Below, piece by piece: positions 48,366 through 61,355 of a DNA stretch of 64,000 nt. Below the pieces are notes generated by a model. It was given only the letters and a program-made list of their open reading frames with translations. It was not told where the DNA came from and ran no database searches. A program made the translations under genes and the position numbers. The stretch is from Panulirus ornatus (lineage: Eukaryota; Arthropoda; Malacostraca; Decapoda; Palinuridae), in contig NC_092257.1 in the NCBI RefSeq assembly GCF_036320965.1, forward strand, positions 17,853,913 to 17,917,912, in the 5' to 3' direction. Position 1 is the stretch's first letter; the number at the start of each line of letters is the position of its first letter.

Positions 48366-49636
48366 CTATTAGTCTCTGATACCTGTTCCCTCTGGGAACT
48401 CCCATCAAGAGGATTGTCACATCAAAAGTCTCCACTTATCCCTGTCTTTATGTGCCTCTCTTGTATCCACCATCCCATGCAGTCTTCCCCCCCATTTTAT
48501 TCCCTCCAGTACTCATCCACTCTATTTTCCATGTCAGAGGTGGTCTTTCTCTTACATCAGCCCCATACATTTTACTGTCATTCACTCTTTTTGTAAATTC
48601 ACCTTCTTTCCACAACCTCACACCATCTCAAAGTATTACATTTAACCCACTCTCCCTATCTATCTGTATCTCTGATGCCTATTTCTTCCAGGAACTCTCA
48701 CCAAGGGGTGGCCATGGCAAAAGAGTCTCCTCTTATCACTGTCCTTATGTGCCTTCTTCGCATACACCATTCCATGCATTCTTCCAATATTTCTTTTCCT
48801 CCAGTATTCCTCTACTCTGTTTGCCCATGTCAGAGGTGGTCTTTTTCTCACACCAACTTCTTTAATTGTACTATGATACACTCTCCTTGTAAACTTACAG
48901 TCTTGCATTTTTTCCACATGCCCAAAACACTTGAAAGTATTACCTTTTACCCATTCTACCACTCCACAAATCACTCCTTTTGCAGTCCCTACCATACCAC
49001 ATCTCTCATACACTCTTTCCTTTCTTTCTTCATTCCATTTAGTCACACCACACGCTCTTCTCAAATAGCTCTTTTCCACAGCCAGGATTTTTGACCTGTG
49101 CCTCATTCCATGTCCATGTTTTGGCTGCATAAGTCAGGGTTGGGAGGACTATGGTATCCCTTAATCCTCTGTTCACTTCCATACTTATGCCTCTACCCTT
49201 CATTATTCTATTATGGGACCCAATGACTCTTCTACCATGTACTGCATTCACCCTTATCTCCTTCCATATCACCACACTTACCCAAGACAGCTCCTACATA
49301 CTTAAATTCTCTCCCTTCTTCCAGTCTTTTCCCCCCATATCCAAAGCACAATTTAGTAAACTTTTGTCTTTCACTCTGTATGGTTTTACAAGATCTATAC
49401 TTTCACTATTTCCTTTCAGACACCATTACTTTACTTTCATTTACATTTATCTTCAGTTGCCTGTGCTTACACACATCATAAAACATGCTTACAACCCTCT
49501 GCAACTCCTCTTTATTCTCAGCAAACAATGCAGTATCATCTGCTAACAGGGTTGCTACTAGCCACCATATCTCACTGCCACACTCCATCTCTTCACCCTT
49601 CTTCCCTAGTTTAGCTTTCATCTCTCCTACCACTCC
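48366..49636 (-). mobile_element. Second RTE-like family (family B), with duplicated 3' end
   Basis: Minus-strand frame 48660-49130 reads STIKEVGVRKRPPLTWAN, VEEYWRKRNIGRMHGM and GHPLVRVPGRNRHQ. 49039-49275 reads TIVLPTLTYAAKTWTWN, and 49406-49640 holds the active-site box LLADDTALFAENKEELQ. The 3' end occurs twice (about 48366-48655 and 48656-48950), each next to a CTAT/GATA run. It is a separate family: same domain order, but very different sequence from the main element. Confidence 0.72.
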
Positions 49637-50915
49637 AAGGTTATTAGGTTCAGTAGGGTTGAGGGACAAGTAAATTAGGAGGTGAGTGTGAATGGAGAAA
49701 AACTGGAGGAAGTGAAGTGTTTTAGATATCTGGGAGTGGATTTTGCAGCAGATGGAACCATAGAAGCGGAAGTGAGTCACAGGGTGGGGGAGGGGGCAAA
49801 GGTTCTAGGAGCATTGAAGAATGTGTGGAAGGCAATAACATTATCTTGGAGAGCAGAAATGGGTATGGTTGAAGGAATAGTGGTTCCAAAAGTGTTATAT
49901 GGTTGTGAGGCATGGGCTGTAGATAGGGGTGTGTGGAGGAGGGTGGATGTGTTGGAAATGAGATGTTTGAGAACAATATGTGGTGTGAGGTGGTTTGATC
50001 GAGTAAGTAGTGGAAGGGTGGGAGAGATGTGTGGAAGTATAAAGACTGTGGTTGAGAGAACAGAAGATGTATTGAAATGGTTTGGTCACATGAAGAGAAT
50101 GAGTGAGGAAAGATTGACAAAGGGAATATATGTGTCAGAGGTGAAGGGAACAAGGAGAAGTTGGAGACCAAATTGGAGGGAGAAGGATAGAGTGAAAAAG
50201 ATTTTGAGTGATCGGGGCCTGAGCATACAGGAGGGTGAAAGGTGCGCAAGGAATAGAGTGAATTGGAACGATGTGGTATACTGGGGTTGATGTGCTGTCA
50301 TTGGATTGAACCAGGGCATGTGAAGCTTCTGGGGTAAACCATGGAAAGTTTTTTATGGCATGGATGTGGAAAGGGAGCTGTGGTTTAGGTGCATTACACA
50401 CGACAGCTAGAGACTGAGTGTGAACGAATGTGGCCTTTTGTCCTTTCCTAGCGCTACCTCGTGGGGGGAGGGGGGGGATACTATTTCATGTGTGGTGGGG
50501 TGGCAATGGGAATGAATAAAGGCAGCAAGTATGAATTGTGTGCATGTGTATATATGTATATGTCTGTGTATGTATATATATGTATATGTTAAAATGTATA
50601 GGTAGGTGTATGTGCGTGTGTGGATGTGTATGTATATACATGTGTATGTGGGTGGGTTGGGCCATTCTTTCGTCTGCTTCCTTGCGCTACCTCACCAATG
50701 CAGGAGACAGCGACAAAGTATGATAGTCATGATAATGTGTATGTATGTATACATTGAAATGTATAGGCATGTATATGTGCATGCATGGGCATTTATGTAT
50801 ATACATGTGTATGTGGGTAAGTTGAGCCATTCTTTCGTCTATTTCCTTGCGCTACCTCGCTAAGGTGGAAGACAGCGATTAAGTATGATAAGTATAATAA
50901 ACAAATTTTTTTTTC
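49637..50915 (+). mobile_element. RTE-like copy and an extra 3' tail
   Basis: Frame 49682-50290 runs from VNGEKLEEVKCFRYLGVD to the ORF end with no stop, then the long 3' UTR with complete terminus at 50712. A second 3' tail (50735-50905) follows in the same orientation. Confidence 0.8.
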
Positions 50916-50916
50916 A

Positions 50917-53187
50917 ATTATTATACTTTGTCAGTGTCTCCAACGTTAGCAAGATAGCGCAAGGAAACAGATGAAAGAATGGCCCAGCTAACCCACATAC
51001 ACATGTATATACATAAACGCCCACACACGCACATATACATACCTATACATTTCAACGTATGCATACATACACAGACATATACATATATATACATGTGTAT
51101 TTTCATACATGCTGCCTTCATCCATTTCCCCCTATACACACACACACACACACACACATGCGCGCATGAGATGGCACCCCCTTCCCCCACGTGAGTGCGA
51201 GGTAGCACTAGGAAAAGATAACAAAGGCCACATTTGCTCACACTCAGTCTCTAGCTCTCATGTGTAATGCACCGAAACCACAGATCCCTTTCCATATCCA
51301 GGCCCCACAAAACTTTCCATGGTTTACCCCACATGCTTCACATGCCCTGGTTCAATCCATTGACAGCACGTCAATCCCAGTGTACCACATCGTTCCAATT
51401 CACTCTATTCCTTGCATGACTTTCACCCTCCTTTATGTTCCGGCTCCGATTGCTCAAAATCTTTTCCACTCCATCCTTCCACCTCCAATTTGGTCTCTCA
51501 CTTCTCCTCGTTCCCTCCACCTCTGACACATATATCCTCTTTGTCAATCTTTCCTTACTCATTCTCTTCACGTGACCAAACCATTTCAATACACCCTCTT
51601 CTGCTCTCTCAACCACACTAATTTTATTACCACACATCTCTCTTACCCTTTCATTACTTACTCGATCAAACCACCTCACACCACATATTGTCCTCAAACA
51701 TCTCATTTCCAACAACTCCACCATCCACCGAACAGCAAATGCCTTACAACCATGTAACATTGTTGGAACCACTATTCCTTCAAACATACCCATTTTTGCT
51801 CTCTGAGGTGATGTTCTTGCCTTACACACGTGTATTCTTCAATGCTCCCAGAACTTTCGCCCCTCCCGCACCCTGTGACCCACTTCCGCCTCCATGGTTC
51901 CATCTGCTGCCAAATCCACTACCAGATATCAAAAACACTTCACTTCCTCCAGTTTCTCTACATTCAGACTTCCCAATTTACTTGTCCCTCAACCCTACTG
52001 AACCTAATAACCTTGCTGTTATTCACCTTTACTCTCAGCTTTCTTCTTTCACACACGTTACCAAATTCAGTCATCAGCTTTTGCAGTTTCTCACCTGAAT
52101 CAGCCACCAGCGCTATATCATCAGGGAACAACAACTGACTCAATCCCTAAGCCCTCTCATCCACAGCAGACTGCCTACTTGCCCCTCTCTCCAAAACTCT
52201 TGCATTCACCTCCCTAACAACCCCATCCATAAACAAATTAAGCAGCCATGGAGACATCACGTACCCCTGCCACAAATCGACATTCACTGGGAACCAATCA
52301 CCCCCATCCATAAACAAATTAAGCAGCCATGGAGACATCACGTACCCCTGCCACAAATCGACATTCACTGGGAACCAATCACTTTCCTCTCTTCCTACTC
52401 ATACACATGCCTTACATCCTCGATAAAAACTTTTCACTGCTTCTAGCAACTTACCTACCACACAATATACTCTTAATACCTTCCACAGAGCATCTCTATC
52501 AACTGTATCATATGCCTTCTCCAGATCCATAAATGCTATTTGTAAATCCATTTGTTTATCTAAGTATTTCTCACATACATTCTTCAGAGCAAACACTTGA
52601 TCCACACATACTCTACCACTTCTGAAACCATACTGCTCTTCCCCAGTGTGATGCTCTGTACATGCCTTGACCCTCTCAATCAATACCCTCCCATATAATT
52701 TCCCAGGAATACTCAAAAACTTATACCTCTGTAATTTGAACACTCACCTTTATCCCCTTTGCCTTTATACAATGGCACTATGCAATTCTGCCAATCCTCA
52801 GGCACTTCACCATGATCCATACATACATTGAATATCCTCACCAACCAGTCAACAGGACAGTCACCCCCTTTTTTAATAAATTCCACTGCAGTACCATCCA
52901 AACCCGCTGCCTTGCCAGCTTTCATCTTCCGCAAAGCCTTCACTTCCTCTTCTATGTTTACCAAATCATTCTCCCTGACCCTCTCACTTCACACACCACC
53001 TCGACCAAAACACCCTATATCTGCCACTCTATCACCTAACACATTCAACAAACCTTCAAAATACTCACTCCATCTCCTTCTCACTTCACCACTATTTGTT
53101 ATTACCTCTCCATTAGCCCCCTTCACCAATGTTCCCATTTGTTCTCTTGTCTTACGCACTTTATTCACATCTTTCCAAAACAACTTT
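50917..53187 (-). mobile_element. RTE-like copy, 5'-truncated in the linker
   Basis: Reversed terminus at about 50922, long 3' UTR with a short CA run (about 51136-51159), C-terminal region (51371-51829), RT (52147-52743), fingers (52713-52964) and linker (52989-53183). An 81-bp in-frame tandem duplication (52221-52301 and 52302-52382) repeats the MSPWLLNLFMDG segment. Cut by the tail of the next copy. Confidence 0.8.
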
Positions 53188-53636
53188 TTTATTTATTTGC
53201 TTTGTCGCTGTCTCCCGCGTTAGCGAGGTAGCGCAAGGAAACAGACGAAAGAATGGCCCAACCCACCCACATGCACATGTATATACCTACACGTCCACAC
53301 ATGCAAATATACATACCTATACATCTCAATGTATACATATATATACACACACAGACATATACATATATACACATGTACATAATTCATGCTGTCTGCCTTT
53401 AATTATTCCCATCGCCACCTCGCCACACATGGAACAACAACCCCCTCCCCCCCTCATGTGTGCGAGGTAGTGCTAGGAAAAGGCAACAAAGGCCCAATTC
53501 GTTCGCACTCAGTCTCTAGCTGTCATGTAATAATGCACCGAAACTACAGCTTCCTTTCCACGTCCAGGCCCCTCAGAACTTTCCATGGTTTACCCCAGAC
53601 GCTTCACATGCCCTGGTTCAATCCATTGACAGCACG

Positions 53637-55949
53637 TCAACGCCAGTATACCACATCGTTCCAGTTCACTCTATTCCTTGCATGCCTTTCACCCTCCTGC
53701 ATGTTCAGGTCCCGATCACTCAAAATCCCCTTCACTCCATCCTTCCACCTCCAATTTGGTCTCCCACTTCTCCTCGTTCCCTCCACCTCCAACACATATA
53801 TCCCCCTGGTCAATCCCTCCTCACTCATTCTCTCCATGCGACCAAACCACTTCAAAACACCCTCTTCTGCTCCCTCAACCACACTCTTCCCACCTCCACA
53901 CATCTCTTCCACCCTGACATTACTTACTCGATCAAACCACCTCACACTACATATTGTCCTCAAACATCTCATTTCCAGCACATCCACCCTCCTGCACACA
54001 ACTCTATCCATTGCCCACACCTCGCAATCATACAACATTGTTGGAACCACTATTCCTTCAAACATACCCATTTTTGCTTCCCAAGATAATGTTCTCAACT
54101 TCCAAACATTCTTCAAGGCTCCCAGAATTTTTGCCCCCTCCCCCACCCTATGATTCACTTCTGCTTCCATGGTTCCATCCGCTGCCAGATCCACTCCCAG
54201 ATACCTAAAACACTTCACTTCCTCCAGTTTATCTCCATTCAAACGCACCTCCCAGTTGACCTGACCCTCAACCCCACTGTACCTAATAACCTTGCTCCTA
54301 TTCACATTTACTCTCAACTTTCTTCTTTCACGCACTTTACCAAACTCAGTCACCAGCTTCTGCAGTTTCTCACATGAATCAGCCACCAGCTCTGTATCAT
54401 CAGCGAACAACAACTGACTCACTTCCCAAGCTCTCTTGTCCACAACAGACTTCATACTTGCCCCTCTTTCCAAAACTCTTGCATTCACCTCCCCAACAAC
54501 CCCATCCATAAACAAATTAAACAACCATGGAGACATCACACACCCCTGCCGCAAACCTACATTCACTGAGAACCAATCACTTTCCTCTCTTCCTACACGT
54601 ACACATGCCCTACATCCTCGATAAAAACTTTTCACTGCTTCTAACAACTTGCCTCCCACACCATATATTCTTAATACCTTCCACAGAGCATCTCTATCAA
54701 CTCTATCATATGCCTTCTCCAGATCCATAAATGCTACATACAAATTCATTTGCTTTTCTAAGTATTTCTCACATATATTCTTCAAAGCAAACACCTGATC
54801 CACACATCCTCTACCACTTCTGAAACCACACTGCTCTTCCCCAATCTGATGCTCTGTACATGCCTTCACCCTCTCAATCAATACCCTCCCATATAATTTA
54901 CAAGGAATACTCAACAAACTTATACCTCTGTAATTTGAGCACTCACTCTTATCCCCTTTGCCTTTGTATAATGGCACTATGCAAGCATTCCGCCAATCCT
55001 CAGGCACCTCACCATGAATCATACATACATTAAATAACCTTACCAACCAGTCAACAATACAGTCACCCCCTTTTTTAATAAATTCCACTGCAATACCATC
55101 CAAACCTGCTGCCTTGCTGGCTTTCATCTTCTGCAAAGCTTTTACTACTTCTCTGTTTACCAAATCATTATCCCTAACCCTCTCACTTTGCACACCACCT
55201 CGACCAAAACTCCCTATATCTGCCACTCTATCATCAAACACATTCAACAAACCTTCAAAATACTCACTCCATCTCCATCTCACATCACCACTACTTGTTA
55301 TCACCTCTCCATTAGCGCCCTTCACTGAAGTTCCCATTTGCTCCTTTGTCTTACACACTTTATTTACCTCCTTCCAAAACATCTTTTTCTTCTCCCTAAA
55401 ATTTAATGATACTCTCCCCTCCCAACTCTCATTTGCCCTCTTTTTCACCTCTTGCACCTTTCTCTTGACCTTCTGCCTCTTTCTTTTATACATCTCCCAC
55501 TCATTTGCATTTTTTCCCTGCAAAAATTGTCCAAATGCCTCTCTCTTCTCTTTCACTAATAATCTTACTTCATCCCACCATTCACTACCATTTCTAATCA
55601 ACCCTCCTCCCACGCTTCTCATGCCACAAGCATCTTTTGCGCAAGCCATCACTGCTTCCGTAAATACATCCCATTCCTCCCCCACTCCCCTTATGTCCTT
55701 TGTTCTCACCTTTTTCAATTCTGTACTCAGTCTCTCCTGGTACTTCCTCACACAAGTCTCCTTCCCAAGCTCACTTACTCTCACCACTCTCTTCACCCCA
55801 ACATTCTCTCTTCTTTTCTGAAAACCCCTACAAATCTTCACCTTCACCTCCACAAGATAATGATCAGACATCCCTCCAGTTGCACCTCTCAGCACATTAA
55901 CATCCAAAAGTCTCTCTTTCACGCGCCTATCAATTGACACGTAATCCAA
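53637..55949 (-). pseudogene. RTE-like polyprotein: endonuclease end, RT and C-terminal region
   Basis: 770 open codons. They start within the endonuclease (RRVKERLLDVNVLRG, MSDHYLVEVKV), then the coiled, basic linker (MYKRKRQKVKRKVQEVKK), the RT fingers (EVPEDWRNACIVPLYKGK), motif A AFMDLEKAYDRVDRDALW, LRQGCVMSPWLFNLFMD, FADDTELVADS (both Asp present) and the C-terminal region. All RT catalytic residues that I can see are kept. The real ORF starts further upstream; a 4-base loss near 55975 splits it from the rest of the endonuclease. Confidence 0.85.
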
Positions 55950-56545
55950 TAACGCTCTCTAGCCATCTCTCCTACTTACGTATACTTATGTATATCTCTT
56001 TTTTTAAACCAGGTATTCCCAATCACCAGTCCTTTTTCAGCACATAAATCTACAAGCTCTTCACCATTTCCATTTACAACACTGAACACCCCATGTATAC
56101 CAATTATTCCCTCAACTGCCACATTACTCACCTTTGCATTCAAATCACCCATCACTATAACCCGGTCTTGTACATCAAAACCACTAACACACTCATTCAG
56201 CTGCTCCCAAAACACTTGCCTCTCATGATCTTTCTTCTCATGCCCAGGTGCATATGCACCAATAATCACCCATCTGTCTCCATCAACTTTTAGTTTTACC
56301 CATATCAATCTAGAATTTACTTTCTTACACTCTATCACATACTCCCATCACTCCTGTTTTAGTAGTGCTACTCCTTCCCTTGCTCTTGTCCTCTCACTAA
56401 CCCCTGACTTTACTCCCAAGACATTCCCAAACCACTCTTCCCCTTTACCCTTGAGCTTCGTTTCACTCAGAGCCAAAACATCCAGGTTCTTCCTCAAACA
56501 TACTACCTATCTCTCCTTTTTTCTCATCTTGGTTACATCCACACA
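55950..56545 (-). pseudogene. N-terminal endonuclease part of the same RTE-like ORF
   Basis: The APE-type endonuclease is readable: LGCLNVCGCNQD near 56535 (N-terminal Asn), LALSETKLKG near 56465 (catalytic Glu), RWVIIGAYAPGHEKK, RVIVMGDLNAKVSN near 56150. Two lesions separate it from the 770-codon frame: TGA for Trp near 56350 (KQExWEYVIEC) and the small deletion near 55975. Confidence 0.82.
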
Positions 56546-56940
56546 CATTTAGACACCCCAATCTGAGCCTTTGAGGAGGATGAGCACTCCCCACGTGACT
56601 ACTTCTGTTTCCCCTTTTAGAAAGTTACAAAACAAGGAAGGGAGGGTTTCTAGCCCCCCGCTCCCGTCCCCTTTAGTCGCCTTCTACAACACGTGAGGAA
56701 TGCGTGGGAAGTATTCTTTCTCCCCTATCCCCATTGCTCATTGGTCCTTAAAGGAGGATTTTGCTTTTTTCTTTGTAATTTACTCTTGTTCATTTACAAA
56801 AGTTCTTCATTCTCTGGAAACCTCTTTTGTAATGGGCCTAATGTTAGTTTTTAAATCTATGTGTGAATATTTACAAAGCTGATTTAGGCACACAAGACAA
56901 AGTGATCTTTATAAAGTATTCATATTTCTTTTCATTTCAG

Positions 56941-57088
56941 GAATGAATTTTTAGGGTGGTGGGCAGACTACCAATTTGACAAAATTCCCAACATTCTTGC
57001 TGGTGAGCTAAAGGGGGATACGGTAACAGGTTTAAGGTTCTACTCTGCTCCCCACTTGCCTAACTTAGCAAAAGTTTGGTGTCACAAG
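56941..57088 (+). CDS. Exon 7 of DXO/Rai1-like gene
   Basis: This 148-nt exon (1 + 49 codons) lies between TTTTCATTTCAG and GTAATA. With the split Trp codon it reads WNEFLGWWADYQFDKIPN, then ILAGELKGDTVTGLRFYS. This matches the DXO/Rai1 signature LLKWWAQSF...PN-VAGFR..G closely in order and spacing, and is the best single piece of evidence for the family. The Gln that follows WWA in active DXO is Asp here. The exon ends in phase 0 and joins the terminal exon after a 4.3-kb intron. Confidence 0.82.
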
Positions 57089-57371
57089 GTAATAAAGTTC
57101 CTTAGTTTTAGTTTGTATACCCAGTGCAGTTTATTTTAATCAGGTTGAAAATGCAAGTATACTATTGATGTGGGTTAAAACTTCTCCAAGAATAACTCTG
57201 TTTTAAGTTGTCACACATACACTAATAACAGTTTCATAAGTTACCATAAATGATAGTGAATCAAATTTATGAATGAGTATACCATACATAACTAAGCAAA
57301 CAAATGGGAGGTAACAGCTAGGCAGCAGGCATTCCTCATGCCTGTATGTTTGAAAGGAATAGCATTGTATT
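57089..57371. other. Intron sequence after exon 7
   Basis: AT-rich; nothing recognised before the MITE. Confidence 0.5.
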
Positions 57372-57795
57372 CAGGGCCAGCCCTTCATGTATGCTCATAG
57401 CATAGGGCTTCAACCACTAAGGGGACCACCTAGTCCTAACAGTTATATGGCAGCTTTCAGAAGGAAAGATTGCTGTCCCACAAACCCTAAATTTTCAAAT
57501 TTTCCTGGGGGCATGCTCATATGTTTGAAAGGAATAAACATTCAGTTCAGGGCTGGGCCTTCCTATATACTCAGAACGTAAGGCTTTGACCACCCAGGGG
57601 ATCCCCTAGTTCCATCTGCTATATGGCAGCTTTCAGGAAGGAGATCCTGTTGCAGATACTCTAAATTTTCAGTTTTTCTGGAGGCATGCCCCTGGGCCCC
57701 CATGGAACTCATGATTTAGGGGGCAATTTGAAAGGTGGAGGGGGCATCCAGAGAAGACTCAAATTAGGACCCCAAAAAGGCTAGGGCTGGCCCTG
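57372..57795. mobile_element. hAT-like MITE with 13-bp terminal inverted repeats and an internal duplicate end
   Basis: CAGGGCCAGCCCT at 57372-57384 is perfectly complementary to AGGGCTGGCCCTG at 57783-57795. The CAGGG start is typical of hAT ends. The left ~170 bp are repeated inside (TATGTTTGAAAGGAATA at 57348 and 57522; CAGGGCTGGGCC at about 57549), and this repeat includes flanking sequence. No obvious 8-bp target duplication remains. There is no coding capacity. Confidence 0.7.
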
Positions 57796-57924
57796 AATCC
57801 AGTCTTGTGTGAAAATAATGAAAAACATGAACAGCCTCTCAGATCACGATTATAAATAATATGATAAAACATAAACACAATAAACAGTGAGAGCTGTGGT
57901 AGATAAACAAACAAATGACGCAAG

Positions 57925-58500
57925 TGGAAGGTCAGGGCAAAGATATGATGGTAGGAATGGTATTCCCAACAGTTTTATATAGATGAAGTCTTAAGCCTTG
58001 TGCACAAAGGAAAGGAAACTAGTGGATGTTTTGAAAATCTAATGCTTATTGTGAGGGTTGGGTTGATCATATGAGGAATCTGTGGTAGAAGGGGTGTGAT
58101 AGTAAGTGTAGTTTGACTAAAAGAACTGACTAGGGTCTGCTAAAATAGCATGGACATGAAGTGAATAGGTGAAGATAGACAGACCAAGATGATAAATGTG
58201 TCAGAAGGTGGGAGAGCAAGGGGGAGTACCAATCTTCCTATGATTACCAATGATGAGATTTTGCCAGGAAAGCAGGGTATAGCACAAGCCAAGACTGAGA
58301 ATGAGAAAGAAGGATGGAGTTAAGGAAGCTTTTGAGATATTAAGACTGAGGTGTGTACAGGATAGAGTGATTTGGTTGATGTGGTAGGAGGGGCAGATAT
58401 TTTGTCAGCCAGAGCATGTGAAAAAGTCAAAGTAAACTATGAAATATTTTGTGGAGTATGGTTGTGGATGATATGCACTTTTTTCCATAACTGATTGCTG
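57925..58500 (+). mobile_element. Very degraded RTE-like 3' portion
   Basis: GGAATGGTATTCCCAACAG matches the G.VVPTML segment. The rest follows the C-terminal region and UTR loosely to GTGGAGTATGGTTGTGGATG. Confidence 0.55.
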
Positions 58501-58502
58501 TT

Positions 58503-60190
58503 ATGTTCCCACATTAGTGAGGTAGCACCAGGGACAGATGAAGAAGGGCTGCATTCACTCACATGCATTCCCTACCTGTTATGTGCAATGCACTAAAATC
58601 ACAATGCCTAACAGACCTGTCCATGGTTTTCCCCAGCCACTTCATACGCCTTGGTTCATTTCATTGGCAGCAAGTCGACCCCAGTTTACCACATCATTCC
58701 AGTTCACTCTGTTCCATGCACAGCTTTCACTCTCTTGCATGTTCAGGCCTTGACCACTCACAATTTTTCTTCAATTCATCTTTCCATATCCAGTAATGTC
58801 TTCCCCCTCTTCTTGTCCCCTCCACTTCTCCACCTGACACATGTATCCTTTTTTGTCAACTTCTCACTCATTCTCTTCATATGTCCCAACCATTGCAGCA
58901 CTCCCTCTTCAGCTCCTCAACCATTCTTTTCGTTACCACACCTTTTTCTCACCCTTTTATTGCTTAATAGATCAAACCACCTTACACCACATATTATCCT
59001 CAAACATTCAGTTTCCAACACTTCTACCCTCCTCTGCACATCCTCATCTTTAGCCCTTGCTTCACATCCATTACAGTATGGTTGGGGCTACTTTACCTTC
59101 AAACATACTCATTTTTGCCCTCCCAGATAATGACCTGTCTTTCTACACATTCTCCAATATTTCCAAAACCTCCACCCTCTTACACACCCTGTAACTGTTT
59201 CTATGGCTGTATTTGCTTCCATATACACTCACGTATCTAAAATATTTAATGTCTTTCAAATTTTCTCCTTTCAAACTTACACCCCAACTGACCTGTCCCT
59301 TTACCCTGCTAAGCCTAATACCCTTTCTTTTATTCATATTTTCTCTCAACGTCCTCCTTTCACACACTCTCCAAATTCAGTTACCATTCTCTGCAGGTTC
59401 TCTATTGAATCTATCACCAGTGCTCTGTCTTCTGCAAACAACAGCTAGCTCACTTCCCAGATCCCCTCATCCCCAGCTGACTGCATACTTGCCTTTCTCT
59501 ACAAAACTCTTGCACTTACCTCCCGCACCACCCTATATATAAACAACTTAAATGCCCCTGCCACAGACCAGACTTCATTTGGAATCACTCACTCTCCTTT
59601 CTTCCCACTTGTTTGTACACATGACTTACACACTTGGTAAAAAACTTCTTACTACTTTTAGCAGCTTCATTCCCACACCATATATTCTTAACACTTTCCA
59701 TAAAGGCTTCTCTGTTATCCCTATTATATGCTTTCTGTAGATCCAAAAAATGCCACATACAAATCCTTCTGTTTCTGTAATTATTCTTTAAAGCAAACAC
59801 CTGACTGACACATCCTCTAAACACTATAGAAAACACTCTTCCTCCCCAATCTGATGCTTTGTACATGCCTTTACCCTCTCAGTCACAGCTCTCTCATACA
59901 ACTTACCAGATTCACAACAAATCTATACCTCTTTTGTTTGAATACTCACCTTTGTCCCCTTGCCTTTAATGGTGCTTTACATGCATCTGCCAGTCTTAAG
60001 GCACCTCACCATTATCACCTATGAAACCACAGTTCTTTTCATCCTATATAAGGCCCTCACCACCTCCTCTCTCTTTATCAAACCATTCTCCATGATTCTC
60101 TTACTTCCCACATCACCTCGACCCATTTGCCATCCAGTCATCAAACACATTCAACAGTCCTTCAGTATAGTCATTCCCTCTCTTCACTGG
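58503..60190 (-). mobile_element. Divergent RTE-like copy
   Basis: Reversed degenerate terminus (ACATTAGTGAGGTAGCACCAGG), 3' UTR, C-terminal region, RT (59143-59367; 59585-59866 with GCVSQVFALKNN) and fingers up to about 60190. Many indels; one of the oldest copies here. Confidence 0.7.
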
Positions 60191-60617
60191 TTTTGATACC
60201 TTATACATATTTAGAAAGTCACTGTTTGGAAATGGGGGTTTTGTTCATTTTTAGCTGCTGCATTCTCAGGGAGGAAAGAGATGTAATTAGGAATACAAGG
60301 TAGGGTCTATAAAAAATATGAGAATATAAGGTAGAGTACAGCAGTGATACAAATACATAATATGGTTTTTAGTGTAGATTTTGAAAAAGTAAACAAGACT
60401 AAAATAACTGTCATTAGCGTGATCAAAGGTGTCTATACAACATTATATGTTATTGTTCACAGGCCATACTTTTATGTTGTGATAAAAGGAAAAGTTTAAA
60501 AACTTGGGAATTTGTCAAAAGCACTCACTTGCTGTGAGTTGTTTTTAAGTATATAAAGCTTTTTGAAGTGGAACAGGAATTGTGCTTTTTTTTTCTTATC
60601 ACAGATGTATAACATAT
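60191..60617. other. Intron sequence without recognised feature
   Basis: AT-rich DNA between an old RTE-like copy and the short element. Confidence 0.5.
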
Positions 60618-60863
60618 ATCTCTGGGGATAAAGGAGAAAGAATACTTCCCATGTATTCCATGCATGTCATAAAAGGTGACTAAAAGGGGAGGGAACAGGG
60701 GGCTGGAAATTCTCCCCTCCCTTTCTTTCTTTTTTTTTTTTTTTTTTTCAAAAGAAGGAACGGAGAAGGGGCCAAGTGAAGATTTTCATTCTAAGGCTCA
60801 GTCCTCTGTTCTTAACGATACCTCAGTAACATGGGAAATGGTGAATATGTATGAAAAAAATTA
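60618..60863 (+). mobile_element. Second copy of the short RTE-derived element
   Basis: Same layout as 27665-27903: leader-like head (CTCTGGGGATAAAGGAGAAAG), T-rich run, AAAAGAAGGAACGGAGAAGG and a 3' terminus-like tail (ATACCTCAGTAACATGGGAA, then ATGAAAAAA). Confidence 0.75.
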
Positions 60864-61355
60864 CATTTAACATTTATCAGTAGTTGAGTAAAGCTGTTAC
60901 GTTATTCACTTTCATTATCAGTTGACTTGGAAAATTATGATAATACAAATTATTGTATTCCCACAAAGTGTTAATATTTTATCTAAACCATTGTTATTTT
61001 ATGTAAAGTATCATGTATGAAACTTACCCTTAGATGATCAGTAATCTCATAGATGATTTAGTAACCCCTTGCTTATTTCTAGACACAGTTGATTTCTGTA
61101 TTTTTTCAACCCTTATCCTGACCTCTTTCTCAGCCTTTTCCTCAGACACATCCATGTTGTGAGTTAATGAAGAGAATACTTACATCATTCCCTTGTCTGA
61201 AACTTTCTTCCATGTATTACAGTTGCCACTTTAGTACTGGATGCATTGTAAAAGTAGATTATAGTTTAAACACTTTGTGCATATATTAACCTATTTATAT
61301 ATTAGTTGTTTAATCTTAATGTAGTTTTTATTGACACAGTATTTTCCTTTTGCAG
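60864..61355. other. Intron sequence before the terminal exon
   Basis: AT-rich, ends in the acceptor of the last exon. No other feature seen. Confidence 0.55.

Larger units (their letters stand above)
53193..56732 (-). mobile_element. Full-length RTE-like retrotransposon (best representative)
   Basis: Complete on the minus strand: 5' leader (56732 down to about 56560), endonuclease, linker, RT, C-terminal region, long 3' UTR (53636 down to 53193) with terminus and a TTTATTTATT flank. Length about 3.54 kb. It is the best template for the family in this window. Confidence 0.88.

Noticed and set aside
53386..54153. 255-codon + strand open frame
   Set aside because: It is the antisense shadow of the RTE-like RT; many such Ser/Pro/His-rich frames occur opposite every copy in the window.
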